From positions 30,956,312 through 31,020,311 of the forward strand of contig NC_086352.1 of assembly GCF_036324505.1 (NCBI RefSeq): 64,000 nt of DNA, in the 5' to 3' direction. The notes below the pieces were generated by a model. That model ran no database searches. It worked only from the letters and a program-made list of their open reading frames with translations, and was not told where the DNA came from. A program made the position numbers and the translations under genes. This document shows positions 48,512 through 60,861 of the stretch, in pieces; within the stretch, counting starts at the first letter, position 1, and the number at the start of each line of letters is the position of its first letter. Source of the DNA: Eleginops maclovinus. Taxonomy: Eukaryota; Chordata; Actinopteri; Perciformes; Eleginopidae.

Positions 48512-48944
48512 CGCCCCAGGAAAAATTAAGGGACCACTTTCTCTGGTTTTACTATTTATGTGTATGTCTGTGAGTTAAATCAAACTGCCCTGGAAAAAAG
48601 AGTCGACTCCAAATGTTTATTAAATCCCAATCTCCACATGTAGCTATGGCATTCCAGTGTCTGTTGAATTCCAACACAGATACATGTTGTCAGTAGTTTA
48701 TAGAATACAATAAAAAAGAAAATAACTCAAACACATATCTATAAATAGTAAAACCAGAGAAACTGATAATGCTGCAGTGGGCTCTTCATTTTTTCCAGAG
48801 CTGTATATATTTTTTAATTGTATTCTATAAACTACTGACAACATTTCTCTGTGTTGGAATTCAGCAAACACTGGAATGGCTGCCGCAAATTAAAGATACA
48901 GATTCAACAATTTGGAGTGGTCTCTTCATTTTTCCGAAGCTGTA
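48512..48944. mobile_element. Foldback MITE, copy A (rearranged dimer)
   Basis: Ends CCCCAGGAAAAATTAAGGGACC and, on the other strand, TACAGCTTCGGAAAAATGAAGAGACC. Inside, GTCAGTAGTTTATAGAATACAAT and its complement face each other across about 120 bases that include a further terminus (CAGAGCTGTA), so at least one and a half units are joined. Related to the copies at 51.3 and 55.8 kb. Confidence 0.75.
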
Positions 48945-49214
48945 TGATATTACCTTTTATATCGTAATAGTCGATTAAACCCACATTACCCACACATTGC
49001 AATATGCTGTTGGTTTATGTAGACCTTGGTGCAACCACGGCAGGCTTAAGCGTAGCAGACCACCACCACAGTTGTAGGCTTTCAGCCTGTGCCGTTATTT
49101 TTTCATTGTATTCTAGGCTTCACACATATAAGCAAATGCAAACCATTGCTCTGTTTTTACTAAACTCAAGAGCACCCAAGGCATCATTTCCCCCGGTTAA
49201 ATGTTAAATCCATG

Positions 49215-49811
49215 GTAATTTAGTTAGTACAGTCTGTCATTTTTATGGTAGGTTTATTTTAACAGTGAGAGACAGAATATCAAAAATCCAGACATTTACA
49301 TAAAAAAAAGATATCATTTGATTTGCATTTAATTGTGGGAAATGAGTATGGCTGCAGATGAAGCCCATTAAGGTGATGGAGGGGCCCAGCCAGTCTCTGG
49401 ACCTCCATCCCAGAGAAAATCTATGGAGGGAGCTGAAGCTTCCAGTTGCCAAACATCAGCCTCCAAACCTTAAGGATTTTTGAGAGGATCTGCAGAGAGG
49501 AGAGGACCAAAAGCCCTGTTGATATGTTTGCAAACCTGGTACAACTACAAGAAACATCTGACCTCTGTGCTGTCCAACAGGGCTTTCTCCACCAAGAAGA
49601 AGGCATGTTCTGCAAGGGGAGCAAATACTTATTTCCCACAGAATGAAAATCAATTTATATCTTTATTTAATGTACATTTCTGGATTTAAAAAAATATATA
49701 TTCTGTCTCTCACTGTGAAAATAAACCTACTATAAAAATTACAGACTGTTCATTTCTTTGTTTCATTTCTAACTAAATTGGCAGGGGATCAAATACTTAT
49801 TTCCTCCACTG
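49215..49811 (+). mobile_element. Tc1-like element remnant, internally deleted
   Basis: The right end GGGGATCAAATACTTATTTCCTCCACTG is followed by TA. The left end is cut and begins within the terminal repeat (AATTTAGTTAG). Between them only the transposase C-terminal part survives, recognisable as GGCCCAGCCAGTCTCTGGACC and the LWRELK region, with several breaks. It is a different family from the 27.5-kb Tc1. Confidence 0.8.
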
Positions 49812-50382
49812 TAAGTTCCTTGCTTAAACCACTTCAAACCTTTTCCCCAAACGTTCATTGCCACTCTTGAATTAATAAAAAGAGAAGTGCCAAACCACAA
49901 AGAACTGCATGATGGCTTGTGAAATATTCTTGCGTTGCAGTTTCATATGACGTTTGTGTGCTTTAACTGAAGTGAAAGCACATCATATTTATGACAGGGT
50001 ATTGGTCTTTTTTTGTTGTTGTAGAATGATTTATTACAGTATGTTTTTATAATAATTTCTACTTAATACCTGAGAAACATTGCTCAAGGGAAACTAACCT
50101 TTAAAGACAGACATTTGTCATAGTTCAGTTTTTCCTAATATTATAGTGGTGGATATTCCCAAATAGTAATTAATCAAAAAGTATCAGGCTTGTGTTTCAG
50201 CTAACCAAATTATAAATAGTCCACTGAACAGCAGCCCACCTGTCTAATTTCAAAGTTGTGTTTTTACTGGGAAATGCATGCTGTTATACACTAAGTACTT
50301 TCATGTCTGTGGCGTGTTGATATTAAAACAAATCCGCTAAGTTACTTATTACTCGCTCTTGTGAAGGAAGGACTGAATTGTT

Positions 50383-50599
<217 letters not shown>

Positions 50600-51023
50600 G
50601 TCAGTTAAACGGAAAGACTGTTTCCATTGATAACAGTGCAGAAAGGTCCCCTGTGTGTATTTTCAGCATGAACTCATTCGTATTCATTGATAAGAGAGTG
50701 TAGAGAAGAAAAGCAGGCTTCTTGGTAAGAATTATATCATTTAAAGAAACGTTCAGTCAAACCAATGCTGCCTCTAGATAGAGACTTTCTGTTTGATAAA
50801 GGATGTGTGTTTGGACAGAAAGGATGTTAGAGAAATGTTTCTTTTTTGTTGAAATTTGCCTTTTGTAGTTTGGCTTTTTTCCTTTTTTAATCCTCCACTT
50901 CATCAACAGCACGTTCCAGTGGTGGGCGTTTTTAATTTGTTGCCCATGCAGACAAACATATATATGTGTTCCTCTTTTTCAATTACATTTCCCTTTCTTT
51001 CTTCCTAACAGCAGCAGTTAAAA

Positions 51024-54000
51024 ATGGAGCCCCGACTGATGCATGATCTGAGGGTTTTCTTCATCTTCTTCATCCTCTTCTCTACAGGTAAGATAACCCC
51101 ACACAAAAACACCTTTTATCTGAAGTAGAGTTTTTAGACTCCTTTTCATTGTCACAGCAGCGTTGCTCCACGTGACGCCTATTTGTGAATGTGGTGCTTC
51201 AGACGTATTCAAGACTAGACAATTTATGATAGAAACGTCTAACAGACACCACATGTTTCCTGTGAGGGGAGCAGATGATCTGAGAAGATTTTCACACTTT
51301 TTGCTCCTTTTTCTTTGTAAGTACATACAGCTCCGTAAAAACCACTCCAAATTGTTCTTAAATCTTTATCTCTACATGTATGGCAGCCATTCCAGTGTCT
51401 GTTGAATTCCAACACAGATACAAATTGTCAGTAAATTATAGAATATAATATAAAAAAAAACTGAAAATCATCAAAGACATGTCTATAAATATTAAAACAA
51501 GAGAAAATGATAATGCTGAAGTTGTCTCTTAATTTTTTCTGCGGCATTCTGGCACACATGATAACATATATGTCTCAGGTGATGGTAGAACTTGTCATGG
51601 AAACTTCTGTAGCAATGGAGACGAAAGTCAGATAGACACGGGAGAGCTGGAATATTTGATGGCAAACACTGTAGGTTTATTATGAAGTTAACTGCCAGAG
51701 AATCGACAAGACATTTGCTGCAGCCACGAGTTGACAGAGCGGTCGACCAATTCTGAAGAACTCTACTACAGTACAAGGTTTTAGCCAGTTCAGAATGGAC
51801 AATCAACATTCTTCAGTCGCCAGACTAAAAAATATGGATCCTAATCTAACTAAAGCTGTCGCACATTGGAAAAGAATGTGTGCACGTTGACTTGACCTCA
51901 TGGTTGTCTGCTTTGTCCTCCTCCCCGCCATCCTCTGAAGTGGAAGGGGACGACTTAGATTTCCAGGAAGGTGGGCAGGGGTGAAGAGCTGTCACATGAG
52001 CAGTGCTCTCACACTCTGTGCATCTTCCTGGAAATCTAAGTCGTCCCCTTCCACAGAGGATGGCGGGGAGGAGGACAAAGCGGACAACCAGGAGGTCAAG
52101 TCAATGTTTAACAACATTAATAACTGATACATCTGGATACTGGAAAATGGATATGTCAATCATTTTTTTTCTCCTCCGTGTCAAACCTAAATGTATTTCA
52201 GATAAATAACACCAAACCTCAATCCAACAATCTCTGTCTGTCTCTATCAGCTTCGAGTGAAAGTGACCTGGACTTGAAGTTTTGTGGCGTGTGGCGACAC
52301 GGCAATGGTCACCTAAGTCTGAACGTCCACCTCTCCAAAGGCTGCAGCGGGATCGTCGTCTCAGCCAATCAGAGCGCTCTGTCCATCGAGGGTCAGATCA
52401 CAGCTCAGTGTGAACGGGCCAATGAGATCCAGCTTGGAGTGAATTCAGAGGAGGACACACCCTTCTGTCTGTACTGGGACCCGTTGCTGGACCAGTTGAA
52501 GCTGCAGGTAGTTCAGTTAAAGAGGAGGCAAGCTGAGGACTCTCCATTCAGTGGAATCTAACCCTGGTTTTTATTTTGGTGTACAGGTGGGAGGAAAGAA
52601 CCTCACTCTGTGCTGGCCAGCTAGTCTGAAGGGCAAAACCTGCTGCACCGATCTGTCCAACGGTGCCAACGCAGAGGAAGCCCCCTACGGCATCAAGGAT
52701 GGAACTGTCAAAACTGACTTGATCTCCTCTAAAACACGGACTCACTACAATTTCACAGCTCAACCCATCAACTGCAGTAAGATCTGCCTAGAAACACTTC
52801 AGCTACTCAGTTATTTTTATTCATACTGCTTCTTGCATGTTTATTTCATTTTCAGGTTCATTTGTCCCTGCATCCCTGCGTGAGGTCTTATCTGTGTTTC
52901 ATTCTTGTTGTTCTGTTGCTGCTTTGACACATACTTTCCCCTCTGGATTAATAAAGGTCTATCTTATCTTATTTAGCACGATGAAGGTTTGTGTGATTGT
53001 ACATTTTGTGTATGGTTTTATACGTCGCTGCTTGTTTAAATATTCATTCGGTCCCGGGTCAATTTCATCCTTTAAAGATGTCATATTTCAAGTGTCATGT
53101 TATAACATTTTAAATCCCCAATTGTGCTTTTGTTTTTGCAGAAATGTTATGTGATCAACAGAGCCAGCAATCAACCCAAGGCCACATGTAATTTCCTCTC
53201 TTTTTTTTCTTCTAACACACCATTACATTAACCGACAACATCCTTTGTCACATGGCGTTGTCTTAGTGGCCTCCATTGTGAAACCTATGTAATCAAGGGG
53301 ACTACAAACAGGAAGCTAAGATGTATACTACTTTAGGGTGGGGGTTACAAAAATAACCTAGCGTATTTTACCATCCAAATACACCATTTAAAAATGGTGT
53401 GTGTGTGTGTGTGTGTCTCTAGGCCTGGGCAGACGACGGTGATGTCCATTACTGAATGGAACATGGAGCATCCCTGCGCTCGCAGCTCTGAGGTGGAGAT
53501 GATGAAGGGCTTTAGAGGCGTCAACATCACATCGCCTGTAAGAATACGCTTCAATATTCAAAGAGTTAATGGCTCTATTGTCCTTTTCACAACAGTTACA
53601 GTGTAGTTGATGGCAGTGGAAGTCAACATAAAAAGACATTCAAATAAATAAGTTAAAATGCAAGAGAAATGCGTGAATAAGTGAATTTTCTACAGGCATG
53701 ATCGAATGAGATACATAATGTAAAATTAAAATACTGAACAGGAGGAAAAAACTTCTTATGGGGATAATATGAATGTTTGTTATCAAATGTAAGTGACTTA
53801 TGTCTGGTGTATAAGCACATTACAGACCTTATATTGTTAAAGCTCAGTGTATATTATATATAAATTATAAAGAAATAAAACAGAAAATAAACTAAAATCT
53901 AAAAGTTTTTCATTACCAGCTAGCCAATGTTACGCAGGGGGAAAAAATCCAAAGTCCAGGCAAGAAGTTTCGTGCAATTTATTCCAAGAAACAAATGCTC

Positions 54001-57000
54001 ATAAAAGAAAGATTTTATCAATCTTGCATGTGCCAAAAATCCCCTTCAAAATAAAAGAATATTAAGTATTATGAATCAACGCGCTGATTCAAAGAAGTTT
54101 AAAGTAAACAGCACTAAAGAAAAACATCTTTCTGCATGGTCCGTTTTTTTAGCTTTTTATCGAGTCATCATAACTTTTAAAGAGCTGTGTTCTTAGGTCA
54201 AGAAAAATGACACAGAAATGTCTCAGGACGTGTCACAGGCCACATCAGCAGGGTTTTGACAACAGTGTTTCCGTCTCAGCTGCATATCCAGTCATTTCCT
54301 CTGAGACACAACAGAAAGTGAAATAAAAGACTTGGTAATGTTCCTATGTATTCTTTGTTGTAAAGTGGAAGTTGGATAAGCAATCATTCGTAACACTGAG
54401 AGTGAGTGACTTCATGTGAGAATACAAAGAAAGCTGCTACAAAGATGAACTCAGAAGTTAAATTGGATTAGAGCATTTAGTCTCTGAGTTCAGAAATGAT
54501 TCCTTTATTCAGTAAAAGTGGCATTGACTCTCCTCCACAGTATATTACTGGTCAGCTGAGTGGGAAGCCTCTCTGTGACTGCACGGCCATTTTTAATCAG
54601 AGGCTCACTTTATAGCAGGTTCTACTCAGTACATGAGTCACTTTTAACATTCATATTTAAGTCGAGGAGGGTGGTGATTTCGTTGAGAAAATAGGTGAGA
54701 GGATAACCACATGAAAGTGAACGATAGAAGCATTTCACTGACAAGTACAGGATGGAATTGGAAAGCTGGCATTTTTCCTTCCTAACTATCTTAAAATAGG
54801 GCTATTTATGTAAGTGCCCAGTAATTCACATGCAGATGCACTTATTACCACTCTCACATGCAGAGCAGAGGCTGCTTCCACTCATTGATTTAGCTCAAAA
54901 TGTGTTTGACAATGTTCCTGCATCCTGTATTTAATGCAATATGAAGAACTGATGCTTGATCCAGTTTGCTTTTCTTGCAAACCTCTCGAAAGTTTCAATG
55001 TCTTTTTTCTGTTTTCAGTCCTCTAAAGGTGAATCTGCAGAGTCCACTACCATGGTTCACATCCCTCCCACTCTGAAAGAAGCTGCAAAAAAGACAAACA
55101 AAGTGGTCTGCACTTTCTTCCAAAATAACTCATTTTTCCAGGTGAGGCTCTGAGTGCACGCACCTTTCTGTCTGCAGGATATCATGCTAACATGAAAGCT
55201 TCTAAGCTTATTTCAGGTTAATATTTTTATTTAGTGTGTCTACTCGGACATGTCTCGCTACTTTAATGTTAAAAAGCTCTTTATTTTTCTCATATTGCCT
55301 GTGCTACAGCACCTCTTTCTCCCTCTGTCTGAAACCAGAGCCCAGTCTGCTCTGATTGATTAGCTGGCCGGCTCTGTCGTGATTTGGTTAACCACAAAGT
55401 CACCAATATACAAAAATAAAATAGAAAAATATTTGTTGTTCTTGCTGTTGTTGACACCTCTCCTAGTATTTGCATGGTTGGATCATTCTCATCACAAATT
55501 AGATTTTTCACAAATCGAATACACTTGGTAATCGGATTTAGGGATAAGTAAATACTTTGCTACATTTCTATGAATCGTGCCTATTCAGAAGAAAACATTA
55601 TACCTAACACCACACACACACACACACACACACATCCACCACCAGACATTTTCTACGCTGCTATGGACAGTCTTTGCACTTATACATATTTATTTCTGTA
55701 GTATATTCATCCACATCCGTTTTGAAGTGACTGTTATTTTGTATATATATATATATACAGCCCCGGAAAAAATTAAGAGACCACTTCAGCATTATCATTT
55801 TCCCTTGTTTTGTTATTTATAGGTTTGTCTTTTAGTTAAATGATTTCTTTATTTTTTTAATTGTATTCTATAAACTACTGACAATTTTCCTCTTCGTTGG
55901 AATTCAACAGACACTGTAATGGCTGCAGTACATGTAGAGATAAAGATTTAAGAAACATTTGGAGTGGTCTGTATTTGTATTTTTGAATCCTTGGGACTAT
56001 GTGCAACAGTATTTTGATCTTTCTGGCTGTACACACAAACTAAAAGATTGACAATAAAGTTGACTTTTGACTTTGATATGGAGGAGCTTTTTGATGAATC
56101 AGGAAGTAGAACACAATGGACAAATGTTCAATGCTGTTGCACCACTTGGGTGATGTGAGATAATCTTGCAAAGTGAAGCGATCAGTGGTTTCTCTTCTGA
56201 ATTTGAAAAAGATGTGTCTGGTGTGTTGTATAAAAACATTTCAATATGTGTTCCAGGAGGTTCACAAGGAGGACAGGATTCTCGATGATGTGGTGGGAAT
56301 CACCGTGGAGAACGAGATCATCATCAATCTGCCTGAGCCAATCAGGATTGCCTTTCACCATGATGTCATACCTGTAAGTTTTTATCTCAATTATGGGAAT
56401 CATTCTGAACTGTCCATTTCTAAATCTATAATTTCATAGTGTTTTTTTTTACACATTTTGTAAACAATAAAAATATAGAATCTGTCATACAAAGTTCCGC
56501 AAGTATTTTGGTGAATTCAACTAAAGAAATATCTGGCTGTGCACGTCTTGCTCATTGTTGAATGTTGGCCACAGAATTCTTTTATGAAAAGCAGAGTTGG
56601 ATATTTCTCACAAAGGTGCTTCAAAATGCTCTTTAAAAACAGGAAGTGCCTTGTTGGTTACGTGACGTCTGCATCAGGCTGTCTACAAGACACAGAGACC
56701 ACTTGAAACTAATTTGTCTTACTTCACATCTCGCAGAAAACAGATGAAAATGTTTGCCACTTCCTCTCTGCAAGGACACACAAACCCACCATGTCTGAGT
56801 CGCATTATTTCCATATCGAGATGACACGTCAAAAAACCACATTTTGCATGTAGGCTTTAAATCATTGCAACTATCAACTCTTTCTCTTTTTTTCCCCAGA
56901 AAACGCACTCAAGGAGTTGTGTTTCATGGGACACGAGGAAAGGTAGGAAGCCTTTAAAACAAACCTTACAAACATTATTCGTTTGTCATAAATAAAAAAA

Positions 57001-60000
57001 TATGATTGACTGTTACTCCCCGAGCTGTTTATTAAGTAGGTGTCCATCTTGCAGATCCGTTGCAGGTCAACTGGTTAGGAGACGGATGTAAGGTTGGACA
57101 GAAAGGAGAAAAGTACACTGAGTGCCTCTGCAACCATCTGACTTACTTCACTGTGCTCGTGGTGAGATATAGAACACAAGAAACAATAAAACAGAGAAAG
57201 TATAATGCTGCATGAAAATACATGTACTCCGCATTAAAGGGATACTTGTTTATGGTACTTATCAATAGTCAGTATTTCACTTACAGTGTATGGCAGTCTG
57301 CACGCCCCAATTTTGGAGAAAAACCCAGTAACAGGAGTTGAAATCTGAGCTGTGGATGAAGAAGCAGCAACACTTATCAAGACAACTAATCTAAAACTCA
57401 TTAACAGCTTCAGAAGGGCAGAAAGGGCTGTTCTCTTCCTCTTCCAAGCCACCAGACTCCATTGAACGAAACTGCACTTATACGTTGCTAATACAGAAGT
57501 TGCTGGTGTACTGTTGCCTGGATACTGGCAGGATTGTGACTGGGTATATTAAAATAAGCCCCGGTACACTGCCTGTATGCCCTCTATGGCATCCCAAAAG
57601 TCGAGCCATTTTACCGAACCCACTGAAGTACTGTCCAAAAACATTTGAAAGTCACAGATTTAGAAACACTAACTGTTGGAGGCCGAGGTAGACCACCAAC
57701 ACCTGTTTCCTGCCAGTGAACATGACTGTGTTTCTATGCTGTATGGTGTCTTTGAAGATAGCATAAGACAAATAGATATACACTAACTACTTCACTTCAG
57801 CTTTGCCTTGCCGTAATTCATGTGTGTTTCTACAAACTTGGGCCGTACCAACCATGATCTAATGTAGATAAGTACATGTACAACCCCACTTCAAAATATA
57901 CCAATTCTACGAAAATCAATATCCATAGATGACTTTGATCACATACGGACACTTATACAGATAGCAACACATGGAGTGGTGCAGGGATGACGTATTTTTG
58001 TAGGACGACCCGGAAGTAAGCTGCGCACGGGTTCCCTAGAGAAAAAAGCAATGGGATTTCTCCATAGGATTTTGAAATATTGGGAAAAATAAGATCTGTG
58101 AAAAACGAACCTGTTTGATAAATGCATGTTTTGTTCAGCCGGATAATCTCCACATGTCTAGCATACTTTTATAGTTTTTGAAAATGACCATTGTCGTATT
58201 GCTGGTGTATTTAATGTCCTAGAACACAAGATCCCTCTCTTAAATTTGTGTAAACCACAGACCTTATTTCGAGCTATTTTCCAAAATCCTAGGGAGAAAT
58301 CCCATTGACTCTGAGACGAGGGAACCGGAAATGGTCAAATCCTAACTCACTTCCGGGTTTTACGACTCGTTCCTGCACCACTCTCTTATGTTGGTGTCTG
58401 AAGGCCTGTTTTTTGTGTCCCCATGGCAGCAATTGAAGCCTCGCCCGGTGCGCAACCTCCTGGCTCTGACTGCCATTTCCTCTCTGGGCTGTGCTGTGTC
58501 TGCCATCAGTTGTGTGGCTGTCATCGTGTTTCTCGCCAGGAAAAGGTATTACTTCTTTTTAAGGGATTATTTTTTCAAAATGTGACCTTACAATTAACCC
58601 TCTCTAATTTCCGATCCGCTCTCCCTGTAGCAAGCGGTGTAAGGAGCCATCTATCCACATCCACATTGGCTTAGCAGTGTCCCTCGCCTGCCTCAACCTG
58701 CTCTTCTTCTCCACCGGGGTCCTGGCGAACGTGGGAGGGGAGCGCATGTGCGTCTGGGTGGGTGCGCTTCTTCACTACACCTTACTCAGCTCCTTCGCCT
58801 GGATGGGTGTAGAGATTTTCCACACCTTCTGGTTGATCTGCGTCATTTTCAGCCCTTCCCCGACGCCCTACGTGTGGTACCCAGTCGGGTTTGGTGAGTA
58901 CATGAAGAAATATTTCTGAAATGTAACATAACGGCACAAACATCATACTAATGGGGGGACTTGAATGTTTTTTTCCAGTTCTCCCTGCTATTCCTGTAGT
59001 CATCCTGGCTGCCGTAGGGGACATTTATGGAGTGAAAGAGGTGGTGCCGAGCAGTGACATCCACAATCCTTATCTCATGTAAGCAAGATTCGTAGGACCA
59101 GGATATTTGCTGGGGAGAAACATATGCAGTAATGCTTGAATAGTGTCAACAAATCACAAAGTCTTACACCCTATATTTAGGAAGGAGGTTTTAGAAATAA
59201 TAAGAATAATTACCTCATGCCTGATTTTGTTTCTCCCTCTGGGTTTATTTGCTCTCCGTTTCTGAGTGCATTTCGGTGTTTCCAGGTGCTGGATGAAAGA
59301 GAACGACAAGGCCTTGCTGGCCCATTATTTCACCAACTTGACAGTCATGGCCCTCCTGGTGTTCTTGGGTTTCGCGATGCTCTTCATGGTCTACAGAAAG
59401 ATCCGCACCAGACATGAGTGGAGGCAGAACCGCATGGCTTTCCTCAGCATCTGGGGCCTCAGCTGCCTCTTCGGGACCACTTGGGGTCTCGGCTTCCTGG
59501 ACTTTGGACCTCTCGCTGACTTTTTGCTCTTCTTTTCCTGCATCATCAACTCCTTGCAAGGTCTGTGCTTATGCTATACAGTGTTGGTTATTCAGATAGA
59601 TATATTGTTGTTATTTTTTGCTTAAATAATGCTTTAATCCTTTTCCTGTAGTGTATTTTTTTTTGTGTGTGCATGAAAATGGTCTGCAAAGGCTAAAATC
59701 AGCCACAGTTTCTCTCAAACATTAAAGCATTTAAACATATTACAGTAGAGGCACAAAATACAAAATGAACCTGAAAATGAGTGTAATAGGGCCCCTTTAA
59801 CATAGCATGCGGAGCTTAGCTGTCACATAACAGGAAATATAATTTGATTTTATCCATTTTATTAGACTTTTATCCTTGTGCATACCTTTTTAAAAGTTGC
59901 TCTGGTGTGCTAAAAGAAAGAACATGTCTACAAAATGATATATGAACATTATTTTCCACTTTTACTTTTAACCAAAAAGTCAGTCCTATTCCTAACCTAC

Positions 60001-60861
60001 CAAATCTTTTTTATGAATTCTATTTTAGCCTTTGAAATGCCAGTGTGTTTATGTAATTCCAATGTATTATTTTATCAAGAAAAATTATAAAAATGTCACA
60101 GTCTGGGTTTTACAGTATATGATTTATTTGAATTACGCTTTTGAAGCCAGGGCTCTAGAGCTAAGGCCCTATAGCATGTGTGTGTAACTGTGTTTCTATG
60201 GGGGCATCCTTAAGGGTCTGAGTCTGTATTTGGCATTCACACTTTATTAGAGACTTGTTATAGAAGCTCAGGTTAAGACCCTAGAATAAATGTATATGAT
60301 CATATCAATAGAATTTTCACAGAAGCTTTTACTTTATATAATCAGGTTGTTTTTGTTGTTGACTGTATTTTGAGCCAGTAGTCCATTGTATCAGCGTGGG
60401 AACGAGACAATGGCCGTGCTTATCAAGGCCTTCTGTTACTGCTGCCTATCAGAAGAAAAGCTGCTTCCTCTCACATGCAGGGCACTTATTTTTGAATCAG
60501 GTCCAAAAAACTCAACACAACCCCATTATTGCTGCACATAACTCATTAAGAGCATTTTCTACGCTAATTCGCTCACACTAACGGCCGAGTTGTGCTGAAA
60601 AGTTGAAGTAGAGAACACAGATTAATGACTGAGCCTTGGTTCTGCTCTGTCGTCCTCCCAGGTTTCCTCCTCATGCTGCGGTTCTACATGCTGGACTGGA
60701 TGCGGAAACAGACCGGAGATTCGGCTCTGGGCAACAGCAGCACCGGCTCCACCCGGCAACACATGCTGCAGGCCCAGGAGAAGGGCAAGAGGGACAGCGA
60801 GCAGAGCTGCAGCAGTCACACTTTGTATGGCAAAATGCAGAATTCTTTTCTAAGAAAATGA
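51024..60861 (+). CDS. Adhesion GPCR, ADGRG1/3/5-like (14 coding exons)
   Basis: Cell-surface receptor of adhesion group VIII. Exons: 51024-51087, 52251-52507, 52587-52776, 53142-53187, 53423-53537, 55019-55141, 56257-56373, 56900-56942, 57055-57161, 58430-58545, 58631-58893, 58979-59078, 59286-59560, 60662-60861; 2016 bases, 671 residues, phase unbroken and all GT-AG. Residues 1-22 are a signal peptide. Residues about 24-170 look like the PLL domain of GPR56 (FCGVW, FCLYWDPLLDQLKLQ, NLTLCW). The GPS lies at about 310-354 with two Cys, two Trp and CLCNHLTYFTVLV; self-cleavage is expected between Leu347 and Thr348, leaving TYFTVLV as the tethered agonist. Seven membrane segments follow, including TM3 with SSFAWMGVEIFH and TM6 with LFGTTWGLGFL. 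The cytoplasmic tail is short and Ser/Thr-rich. Length favours ADGRG1 (human 693) over G3 or G5 (about 530-550), but the paralogue cannot be fixed by eye. Confidence 0.92.
51326..51545 (-). mobile_element. Foldback-family MITE, copy B, in GPCR intron 1
   Basis: TACAGCTCCGTAAAAACCACTCC at the left and the complement of AAAAAATTAAGAGACAACTT at the right; contains ATTCCAGTGTCTGTTGAATTCC as in copies A and C. Inverted relative to copy C. Confidence 0.78.
51889..52103. repeat. Long inverted repeat with coding-like arms in GPCR intron 1
   Basis: Arms of about 83 bases at 51889-51971 and 52021-52103 are complementary apart from a few substitutions and one 3-base gap, with about 50 bases between. 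In one frame the right arm reads SWKSKSSPSTEDGGEED and on to MFNNINN and a stop; the left arm read on the minus strand gives the same with one extra Ser. I do not recognise the protein. It may be a duplicated gene fragment or a hairpin RNA source. Confidence 0.75.
52855..52975 (+). repeat. Retroelement 3' tail in GPCR intron 3
   Basis: TTTCCCCTCTGGATTAATAAAGGTCTATCTTATCTTATTT is a tail typical of fish non-LTR elements, with short CTTAT repeats at the end. Confidence 0.6.
53397..53417 (+). repeat. (TG)n tract at the acceptor of GPCR exon 5
   Basis: About ten TG units end five bases before the AG of the exon that starts at 53423, taking the place of a normal pyrimidine tract. Confidence 0.9.
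55608..55633. repeat. (CA)n microsatellite in GPCR intron 6
   Basis: About thirteen CA units; a short (TA)n follows at about 55744-55757, next to MITE copy C. Confidence 0.95.
55756..55990 (+). mobile_element. Foldback-family MITE, copy C, in GPCR intron 6
   Basis: Starts TACAGCCCCGGAAAAAATTAAGAGACCACT, contains TTGTATTCTATAAACTACTGACAA and GAATTCAACAGACACTGTAATGGCTGC, and ends near TTTGGAGTGGTCTG. Same family as copies A and B. Inserted at a TA-rich site. Confidence 0.8.
57974..58384. mobile_element. Foldback MITE with GAGTGGTGCAGG ends in GPCR intron 9
   Basis: Left end GAGTGGTGCAGGGATGACGTA with ACCCGGAAGTAAG; right end on the other strand GAGTGGTGCAGGAACGAGTCGT with ACCCGGAAGTGAG. AATGGGATTTCTCCATAGGATTTTG and a near copy also face each other. 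The element ends about 45 bases before exon 10 (58430). Confidence 0.82.

Noticed and set aside
59780..59802. AATAGGGCCCCTTTAA as a regulatory site
   Set aside because: A near copy occurs in syap1 intron 2 (about 18100), so it is more likely part of a dispersed repeat.
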